Made by a program: the position numbers and the translations under genes. Below the pieces are notes generated by a model. The model searched no databases and was not told the origin of the DNA. It saw nothing but the letters and a program-made list of their open reading frames with translations. From Steroidobacteraceae bacterium (GTDB lineage: Bacteria; Pseudomonadota; Gammaproteobacteria; Steroidobacterales; Steroidobacteraceae), in contig JALORN010000001.1 in NCBI GenBank assembly GCA_025458905.1, positions 124,001 to 188,000 of the forward strand: a stretch of DNA of 64,000 bases, written 5' to 3'. Each line of letters opens with the position of its first letter. Position 1 is the first letter of the stretch. Shown here piece by piece: positions 58,050 through 64,000 of this stretch.

Positions 58050-58304
58050 TCCTGCCTGCACGGTCGTCGGGGCCAGGGCGCCCGCGAGGATGATGCGGCA
58101 GGGGCGCGGGCCGGCCAACGCGCGGCGCGCCCTGCCGCGCCGCTTGCGTGACCTTCCGCACCTTGCGTCGCGCGCTGGCGACGCCCTGCCCGGCCGGTGA
58201 GACCGTGACTGCTGCCCGGCGCCGGCCGCGAACGCGACCCGCCGGTCGCTCGTGTACGCTTGCGCACGGGCGGCCCCGGCCGCGATGCAAGCGAGGCAGG
58301 ACGG

Positions 58305-59714
58305 ATGAGCGGGAACTGGGACGTGATCGTGATCGGCGCGGGCTCCGCGGGATTGCCGCTGGCGATCCGCGCCGCGGAGCGCGGCGCGAGGGTGCTGCAG
58401 CTCGAGGCGGACTACCGCGTCGGCGGCACGCTGTACTGGTCCTCGGGGCAGATCGCGGCGGCCGGCACCCGGCTGCAGCAGCAGCACGGCATCGACGACA
58501 GTCCCGACGAGCACTATCGCGACGCGCAGCGCATCGCGCACGGCCGCATCGACCCTACGGTGCTGCGCCTGACGGTGGACAACGCCGCCGGCACGATCGA
58601 CTGGCTGATGGACCTCGGCTTCAAGCCGGCGCCCGGCACGCCGGTGGCGGGCGAGGCGCACGAGGCCTATTCGACGCGCCGCTACCTCTGGGGCGCGAAC
58701 AAGGGGATCTCGATCCTCGAGACGCTGAAGCCCGCCCACGACCGCCTGGTGCAGGCCGGCCGGATCGACCTGCGGCTGCAGCACCGCTTCACGACGCTCG
58801 TCACCGACGCGCGCGGCGCGGTCACCGGCGTGCGCGCCACGACGCCGAACGGCGAGGTGGAGTTCGCCGGCAAGAACGTGGTGCTCGCGAGCGGCGGCTA
58901 TGCCGCGAACCCCACGCTGTGGAAGGCGCTGACGCCTCGCGTGCCGCTGTGCTCGCATGCCAACCCCTATTCGCGCGGCGACGGACTGCAGGCCGCGCGC
59001 CAGCTCGGCGCCGTGGTCGACGGCAGCGAGAAGTTCCTCTGCACCTTCGCCGGCTTCCTCGAGAAGGCCGACGACCCGCGCAGCGGCAACTTCCTGGCGC
59101 TCTCGCCGGGCGCACGCAAGGTCTGGGAGATCTTCGTGAACTCCGCGGGCCGGCGCTTCATGCAGGAGGATCACCCGAGCATCGACTACCGCGAGCGCTC
59201 GCTGCTGCAGCAGAAGGGCATGCAGATGTTCGCGATCCTCGACCACGGCATCCTGCAGAACGCCGCGTCGATGACCCTCGACGCGCCGGCAGATTACAAG
59301 GCACGCTTCGGCCGACACCCTTGCTTCGTCAAGGCGAAGACGCTGTCGGAGCTGGCGAAGAAGCTGGACCTCCCGGCGGCGAACCTGCGGCGCACCGTCG
59401 CGGACTACAACCGCGCGGTAGAAGCCGGCGTCGACCGCAAGTGGGGCAAGCAGTTCCTGATCCGCAGGATCGAGCAGGGCCCGTTCTACGGCATCCGCGC
59501 GCAGGGCATCACGGTGCTGAGCCCGGCGGGCCTGAAGGTCGACCGGGAGCTGCGGGTGATCGGCGGCAACGGCCGGCCGATCCCGAACCTCTACGCCGCC
59601 GGCGAGGTGCTCGGCTTCGGGCGCACCTCGGGCGACGCCTTCGTCGGCGGACTTTCGCTGACGCCGGCGCTCGCCTTCGGCAAGATCCTCGGCGAGCGCC
59701 TGCTGAGCTGGTGA
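58305..59714 (+). CDS. FAD-dependent oxidoreductase (fumarate reductase / 3-ketosteroid dehydrogenase-like)
   Basis: 469 residues. Dinucleotide-binding start VIVIGAGSAGLPLAIRAAERG, GGTLYWSSGQI, VVLASGGYAAN, EVLGFGRTSGDAFVGGLSLTPALAFGKILGE at the C-terminus, all typical of the FAD_binding_2 family. Could be a ketosteroid or fumarate-type reductase or dehydrogenase; the sequence does not distinguish. No signal peptide, so cytoplasmic. Confidence 0.85.
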   Translation: MSGNWDVIVIGAGSAGLPLAIRAAERGARVLQLEADYRVGGTLYWSSGQIAAAGTRLQQQHGIDDSPDEHYRDAQRIAHGRIDPTVLRLTVDNAAGTIDWLMDLGFKPAPGTPVAGEAHEAYSTRRYLWGANKGISILETLKPAHDRLVQAGRIDLRLQHRFTTLVTDARGAVTGVRATTPNGEVEFAGKNVVLASGGYAANPTLWKALTPRVPLCSHANPYSRGDGLQAARQLGAVVDGSEKFLCTFAGFLEKADDPRSGNFLALSPGARKVWEIFVNSAGRRFMQEDHPSIDYRERSLLQQKGMQMFAILDHGILQNAASMTLDAPADYKARFGRHPCFVKAKTLSELAKKLDLPAANLRRTVADYNRAVEAGVDRKWGKQFLIRRIEQGPFYGIRAQGITVLSPAGLKVDRELRVIGGNGRPIPNLYAAGEVLGFGRTSGDAFVGGLSLTPALAFGKILGERLLSW

Positions 59715-59739
59715 GTCGCCGCCGCGGCGCGGCGGCGAC
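59715..59739. terminator. GC-rich hairpin between convergent genes
   Basis: 11-bp perfect stem (GTCGCCGCCGC / GCGGCGGCGAC) with a 3-base loop immediately after the flavoprotein stop and before the end of the YcnI-like gene. No T-run; probable bidirectional terminator. Confidence 0.5.
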
Positions 59740-59753
59740 CCCGGCGCGGGCCG

Positions 59754-60359
59754 CTACTTCGGTCCGCCGCCGCCGCCGCGCTTCGCGCGCTCGGCGCCGA
59801 TCTGCTGCATCGTCGCGCCGAGCTGCGGTCCCGGCGCCTTCTGCAGCTCGATGAACGGCGACGGTGCCGGGGCCGCCCAGATCTTCCAGGCCGGCTCGCC
59901 CTCGGCGACCGTGTCGACCCAGCGCACCTCTTCCTTGCCGCACGTCTGGATGGTCTTGAAGTAGAGGATCTTGCCGGGCGCGTCCGGCATGCGCGCCAGC
60001 ATCGTGAAGAGGCCGAGGCGGTCGGTCGGCAGCGAGCCCCCGCTCCAGATCACCTCGTCGACGACCTCCGACAGCCGGGCCCCACCCTCAGCCGCGACCG
60101 GCGCCGGCAACTTGCGCTTGACCACGCGGGTGGTCCAGCCCGCCTTCTCCTCGGGCACGACGATCACGATGCCGTCGGGGATCTTGACCCGTACCGACGT
60201 CGTCGGCGCCTCGCCGCAGCCGTGCGGCACGACCAGCGTCACGTACTCCTGGTAACCCGCGGGCGCGACCCATTTCTGCAGCACCACGTGGCCCGAGGCG
60301 AGCGGCGCGAGCAGCGCCAGTGCGAACCCGGCCACGACGGGCCGGACGATAGCTTGCAT
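59754..60359 (-). CDS. YcnI-like DUF1775 copper-associated exported protein
   Basis: 201 residues. Signal peptide MQAIVRPVVAGFALALLAPLASG, and mature N-terminal His (HVVLQKWVAPAG), which in YcnI proteins binds Cu(II). LVVPHGCGEAPTTSVRVKIPDG and VVPEEKAGWTT are the DUF1775 core. Ends in a Gly/Lys tail. Last gene of the copper operon, 56 bp after the ATPase gene. Confidence 0.85.
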   Translation of the reverse strand: MQAIVRPVVAGFALALLAPLASGHVVLQKWVAPAGYQEYVTLVVPHGCGEAPTTSVRVKIPDGIVIVVPEEKAGWTTRVVKRKLPAPVAAEGGARLSEVVDEVIWSGGSLPTDRLGLFTMLARMPDAPGKILYFKTIQTCGKEEVRWVDTVAEGEPAWKIWAAPAPSPFIELQKAPGPQLGATMQQIGAERAKRGGGGGPK

Positions 60360-60415
60360 GTGGAGACCTCCCTTGTTGCCGGTCGACCGGCCTGCGTAGA
60401 CCGTCGTTCGCCGGA

Positions 60416-62854
60416 TCAGACCGACGCGCGGCGCAGCCGCAGCGCGTTGCCGATCACCGATACTGAGGACAGGCTCATCGCCAGCGCCGCAGCGATCGGG
60501 CTCAGCAGCCACCCCGTGAACGGATACAGGACCCCGGCAGCCAGCGGGATGCCGAGCGCGTTGTAGCCGAAGGCGAATACCAGGTTCTGGTGGATGTTGC
60601 GCACCGTGGCGCGCGACAGTCGCCGCGCGCGCACCAGCCCCTCGAGGTCGCCCTTGACCAGGGTCACCGGCGCGCTCTCCATCGCGATGTCGGTGCCGTT
60701 CCCCATCGCCACGCCGACGTCGGCGCGCGCCAGCGCCGGGGCGTCGTTGATGCCGTCGCCGGCCATCGCGACGCGGTGGCCCTCCCGCTGCAGGCGCGCG
60801 ATCACGTCGGCCTTGTCGGACGGGCGCACGTCGGCGATCACGTCGTCGATGCCGAGATCGCGCGCGACCGCGCTGGCGGTGACCGCATTGTCGCCGGTCA
60901 GCATCACGATCTGCAGGCCCGCTTCGCGCAGCGCGCGCAGCGTGGCGGCGGCCTCGGGCTTCACCGGGTCGCCGACGGCGATCCAGGCGGCCAGGCGGCC
61001 GTCCTGCGCGAGGTACATCACGGTATGGCCGCGACCGCGGGCCGCGTCGGTCTCGGTCGCGACCGGCGCGACGTCGACGCCGTGCGCGGCCATCAGCGCC
61101 GCATTGCCGAGCGCCAGCGCACGGCCCAGGTGGCGGCCAGTCACGCCCTGCCCCGTCACCGACTGGAAGCCCTCGATCGCCGCCGGCGCCAGGCCGCGCG
61201 CGGCGGCGCCCGCGACCACGGCGCGCGCGATCGGGTGCTCGCTCGGCTGCTCGAGGCCCGCGGCGAGCGCGAGCGTCGCGGCCTCGTCGGCGCCACCGAG
61301 CGTCGCGAAGCGCTCCAGTGCAGGCCGCCCGAGCGTCAGCGTGCCGGTCTTGTCGACCACCAGCACGTCGACCTCGCGCAGCTGCTCGATCGCGGTCGCG
61401 TCGCGGAACAGGATGCCGAGCTGCGCGCCGCGGCCGCTCGCGACCATGATCGAGATCGGCGTCGCGAGCCCGAGCGCGCAGGGGCAGGCGATGATCAGCA
61501 CCGCCACCGCCGCGACCAGCGCCGAGCCGAGGCGCGGCTCGGGCCCGAACGCATACCAGGCGCCGAACGCGAGGACCGCGATCCCGATCACCGCCGGCAC
61601 GAACCAGGCTGCGACGCGATCGGCGAGGCGCTGCAGCGGTGCGCGCGAGCGCTGCGCCTGCACCACCAGCGCCACGATCTGCGACAGCAGGCTGTCGCGG
61701 CCGACGCGTTCGGCCTCCACCACCAGGGCGCCGGTCTGGTTGACCGTGGCACCGACGACCTTGTCGCCCGGGACCTTGTCGACCGGCAGCGGCTCGCCGG
61801 TGAGCATGGACTCGTCGACCGTCGAGCGGCCCTCGAGGATGCGCCCGTCGACCGGCAGCTTCTCGCCCGGCCGCACCCGCAGACGGTCGCCAGCGACCAC
61901 GGACTCGACCGGCACGTCCTCCTCGGAGCCGTCGCCACGCAGCCGGTGCGCGACCTTGGGCGCGAGGCCCAACAGCTGGCGGATCGCGGCGCTGGTGCGG
62001 CCGCGCGTCGTCAGCTCCAGCCACTCGCCGAGCAGCACCAGCGCGACGATCGCCGCCGCGACCTCGAAGTAGACGCCGACGCGGCCGTGCGCATCGCGCA
62101 TCGCCGCAGGGAAGGCCCCCGGCGCGAGCGTCGCGAGCACGCTGTAGCCGAAGGCGACCAGCACGCCGAGGCCGATCAAGGTGTACATGTTCGGCGACCC
62201 ACGGCGTAGCCCCTGCCAGCCACGGCGGTAGTAGTCGGCGGCGAGCCACAGGACCACCGGTGCCGACAGCAGCATCTGGGCCCAGAGCAGCAGGTCGCCG
62301 GTCGCGTGCGACATCGTCACGCCACCGAGGTGCGGCAGCATCGCGGCCGCGACCACCGGCAGCGCCAGCAGCGCTGCGAGCCACATCCGCCGTCCGACTG
62401 CGCGGCGCTCGCCGTCGTCCCGTTCGAGCGTCGGCGCCTCGGGTTCGAGCGCCATGCCGCAGATCGGGCAGCTGCCGGGCCCTGCCTGGCGGATCTCCGG
62501 GTGCATCGGACAGGTGTAGATCGTGCCGGCGGCGGCCGGGCCCTGCGGTGCGGCGACGCGCGGCGCGGCGTGCGTGCCGTGACGGGCGGGCCCGGGCTCC
62601 CCACCGTGGTGCTGGTGGTGCGCGGCGTGCCCGCCGGTCGCGGGCTCGAGGTAGCGCGACGGCTGCGCGACGAACTTGCTGCGGCAACCGGCGCTGCAGA
62701 AGAAATAGGTCTCGCCCGCGTGCGTCGCCGAATGCCTGGATCGCGGCGCCACGGTCATGCCGCAGACCGGATCGCGCAGTGCCGGCCCCGGCATGATGGA
62801 CGGAGTCGGCCCATCGGCGGGGCCTGGCTCGCGGCGCGTGTCGATGCCGTTCAT
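60416..62854 (-). CDS. copA: Copper-translocating P-type ATPase (CopA-like, YHS and HMBD N-terminus)
   Basis: 812 residues. N-terminal YHS domain ([23 protein letters not shown]) and heavy-metal-binding domain ([22 protein letters not shown]) rather than HMA domains. Eight-helix P1B core: TGE loop LTGEPLPV, metal site [11 protein letters not shown], phosphorylation DKTGTLT, hinge MLTGDN and [11 protein letters not shown]. The YN in FAFGYNALG and MSLSS in the last helices mark a Cu(I) pump. It exports copper to the periplasm. Its ATG overlaps the end of the broken cueR (ATGA). Confidence 0.93.
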   Translation of the reverse strand: MNGIDTRREPGPADGPTPSIMPGPALRDPVCGMTVAPRSRHSATHAGETYFFCSAGCRSKFVAQPSRYLEPATGGHAAHHQHHGGEPGPARHGTHAAPRVAAPQGPAAAGTIYTCPMHPEIRQAGPGSCPICGMALEPEAPTLERDDGERRAVGRRMWLAALLALPVVAAAMLPHLGGVTMSHATGDLLLWAQMLLSAPVVLWLAADYYRRGWQGLRRGSPNMYTLIGLGVLVAFGYSVLATLAPGAFPAAMRDAHGRVGVYFEVAAAIVALVLLGEWLELTTRGRTSAAIRQLLGLAPKVAHRLRGDGSEEDVPVESVVAGDRLRVRPGEKLPVDGRILEGRSTVDESMLTGEPLPVDKVPGDKVVGATVNQTGALVVEAERVGRDSLLSQIVALVVQAQRSRAPLQRLADRVAAWFVPAVIGIAVLAFGAWYAFGPEPRLGSALVAAVAVLIIACPCALGLATPISIMVASGRGAQLGILFRDATAIEQLREVDVLVVDKTGTLTLGRPALERFATLGGADEAATLALAAGLEQPSEHPIARAVVAGAAARGLAPAAIEGFQSVTGQGVTGRHLGRALALGNAALMAAHGVDVAPVATETDAARGRGHTVMYLAQDGRLAAWIAVGDPVKPEAAATLRALREAGLQIVMLTGDNAVTASAVARDLGIDDVIADVRPSDKADVIARLQREGHRVAMAGDGINDAPALARADVGVAMGNGTDIAMESAPVTLVKGDLEGLVRARRLSRATVRNIHQNLVFAFGYNALGIPLAAGVLYPFTGWLLSPIAAALAMSLSSVSVIGNALRLRRASV

Positions 62855-63106
62855 GATGCCGTCCTGCGCTCCGGACCTTGCTCCAGCGCGAGGTCATCGA
62901 GGATCCTGCGGTCGAGGTCCCCGACGTGCCGCGCGGCGGATGAACCGCAGCATCTGGATCTCCCGCTCGCCGTAGGTCCGATAGTTGGCGGCCGTGCGCC
63001 GCGGCGCCGGCAGCAGGCCGATCGCCTCGTCATGGCGCACCATCTTTGCCGTCACGCCGCTGGCGTCGGCCGCCTGCCCGATGTTGAGTCGACCCGTGAT
63101 GCCCAT
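62851..63106 (-). pseudogene. cueR: Broken CueR-type MerR regulator
   Basis: Start MGITGRLNIGQAADASGVTA, then EAIGLLPAPRRT, YRTYGEREIQMLRFIRRA, a CueR DNA-binding domain. After RRA the frame reads nonsense to an early stop, but another frame continues [17 protein letters not shown] and ends in an ATGA overlap with copA. In intact CueR about 35-40 residues lie between RFIRRA and the HVxELxRRI helix; here they are deleted and the frame is shifted. The tail lacks the usual metal-binding Cys loop. Arg-His-Asp replaces the usual RxYE in the first helix region. Confidence 0.8.
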
Positions 63107-63133
63107 GCCGGTTCCCCTCGAGAAGAGATCCAC

Positions 63134-63164
63134 AGGGTGCACCTTCCCGTCGTGGGAAGGTCAA
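63134..63164 (-). promoter_or_regulatory. CueR-type copper operator and promoter
   Basis: 8-bp inverted repeat ACCTTCCC / GGGAAGGT with a 5-bp spacer (63141-63161), the classical CueR/MerR-family operator. On the minus strand TTGACC (-35) overlaps its right end, and the poor -10 (CACCCT) follows after a 19-bp spacer, the over-long spacing MerR proteins act on. It drives the broken regulator, copA and ycnI-like gene. Confidence 0.8.
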
Positions 63165-63272
63165 GCGGCAGATCCACGTGGGCTGGAAGGGGCTGGCCCG
63201 CTGGCCGGGATGCCGGACCGGACGGCACACCGGCCGCCGGGCCGGGGAACCGGCCGCGAGCACGGACCGGCG

Positions 63273-64000
63273 TCAGTCGAGCCTCTTCCTGAAGCGCGCC
63301 ACGGCGACGATCATCATGATCGCGAAGAAGGCTGCCAGCTTGGCCACCTGCGGCCAGACGTCGCCGAGCGTGGCGCCGCGCAGCACGATGCCGCGGATCA
63401 TCACGTTGAAGTGCGTCAACGGCAGGATCTCGGCGAGGCGCTGCGCGACGACCGGCATCCCCTCGAACGGGAACATGAACCCCGACAGCAGGATCGACGG
63501 CAGCATGGTCAGGAACGCGAGCTGGAACGCCTGGAACTGGGTCTGCGCCAGCGTCGAGACGAACAGTCCCAGCGACAGGGTCGCGGCGATGAACAGCAGC
63601 GACGCGAGGTAGAGGTCGACGAAGCGGCCGGCGACGGGCACGCGGAACAGCAGGTGCCCGACCAGGAGGATCACGCTCGCCTGCACCAGGCCCACGACGA
63701 CGAACGGCAGCAGCTTGCCGACCATCAGTTCCAGGGGCGTCAGCGGCGTCGCGATCAGCAGCTCGAGGTTGCCGCGCTCGCGCTCGCGGACGATGGCCCC
63801 GGCGGTGAACAGGACCATGGTCATCGACAGGATCACGCCGATCAGGGCCGGCACGATCTGCACCGCGGTGCGCTTCTCGGGGTTGTACAGCGTGCGCACC
63901 TCGAGTCGCCGTGCGGCCTCGCGGCCCCGTTCACCGCGCTCCCCGCGCGCACCGTGGCGCAGCAGCAGCGGCATCGCGCCGAGCGTGCCCACCACCGAGG
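63273..64000 (-). CDS. ABC-2 type transporter permease (5' end outside window)
   Basis: At least 240 residues of an ABC-2 permease like YbhS/YbhR. Visible segments: VPALIGVILSMTMVLFTAGAIV, then RERERGNLELLIATPLTPLELMVGKLLP (coupling region), and four more hydrophobic helices ending ILPLTHFNVMIRGIVLRGATLGD and FFAIMMIVAVARFRK. Full members have about 370 residues, with a first membrane helix and a large extracytoplasmic domain; those lie beyond base 64000. Function is export of an unknown compound with a cognate ATPase. Confidence 0.85.
   Translation of the reverse strand, partial: SVVGTLGAMPLLLRHGARGERGERGREAARRLEVRTLYNPEKRTAVQIVPALIGVILSMTMVLFTAGAIVRERERGNLELLIATPLTPLELMVGKLLPFVVVGLVQASVILLVGHLLFRVPVAGRFVDLYLASLLFIAATLSLGLFVSTLAQTQFQAFQLAFLTMLPSILLSGFMFPFEGMPVVAQRLAEILPLTHFNVMIRGIVLRGATLGDVWPQVAKLAAFFAIMMIVAVARFRKRLD

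Noticed and set aside
58050-59318. N-terminal extension of the hybrid-kinase frame by 423 codons
   Set aside because: It is antisense to the flavoprotein gene and carries no domain; the kinase PAS region begins after MGFEPLPKDG.

Overview
The window is a very GC-rich, densely packed bacterial chromosome segment with Gram-negative cell-envelope genes: a TonB-dependent receptor under FecI/FecR control, AsmA, DUF481, a GlyGly-CTERM protein and Tat-exported proteins. The gene set (tandem-duplicated UvrA, MatB-type malonyl-CoA synthetase, two AMP-ligases, P450, an FAD enzyme of the 3-ketosteroid dehydrogenase/fumarate reductase type, CpxRA-like regulators, CueR-type copper operon) fits a proteobacterium, most likely a gammaproteobacterium of the Nevskiales/Steroidobacterales/Xanthomonadales kind. 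That placement is inference from gene content. I saw no rRNA, tRNA, CRISPR array, complete insertion sequence or prophage.

Layout. 1-5.6 kb: 3' part of a double-length UvrA, then a convergent secreted lipase. 5.6-6 kb: gene-poor spacer with a palindrome, a REP-like hairpin and two copies of an AT-rich repeat. 6-13.7 kb: alarmone-hydrolase-like HD protein, a 2OG-oxygenase-like protein, an exported methyltransferase, AsmA, a metzincin protease with a rhombosortase-type tail, a DUF2905 protein and a second HExxH protein. 13.7-18 kb: malonyl-CoA synthetase, CHRD protein, a HAD nucleotidase, the remnant of an Rrf2 regulator, and a phytanoyl-CoA dioxygenase-like protein. 18-26.4 kb: chemoreceptor, then a FecR/FecI pair divergent from a TonB-dependent receptor and a Tat-lipoprotein M24 enzyme. 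26.4-35 kb: a hybrid kinase with an ethylene-receptor-like sensor, isochorismatase-family hydrolase, SDR, DUF481, hemerythrin, VOC, cupin-like and DUF1838 proteins, and a DksA-type zinc-finger protein.

35-43.6 kb: a CpxRA-like two-component system whose kinase runs into a perfect 64-bp palindrome, divergent from a five-gene exported operon (CHRD, lipoprotein, DUF1592 with a CxxCH motif, Tat-exported DUF1552, triple-repeat PF03640). The last four genes are tightly packed and the last three junctions overlap. 43.6-48.8 kb: acyl-CoA ligase plus cytochrome b561, two hypothetical proteins and a winged-helix regulator. 49-53.6 kb: a catabolic-looking operon of Tat-exported M24 enzyme, cytochrome P450 and a two-domain nitrilase, flanked by a TetR regulator. 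54.4-59.7 kb: CPBP protease, a 1004-residue hybrid kinase and a flavoprotein. 59.7-63.2 kb: copper operon (CueR-type operator, broken cueR, Cu P-type ATPase, YcnI-like protein). The window ends in an ABC-2 permease.

Most interesting points: an AT-rich repeat family at three gene ends (one copy truncating a histidine kinase, another supplying both stop codons of two convergent genes), the ethylene-receptor-like sensor, a TonB receptor with two successive signal peptides and an internal GTG start, two M24 paralogues with a shared metal-ligand change, a nitrilase fused to a dead nitrilase half, and a copper operon with an intact operator but a deleted regulator.
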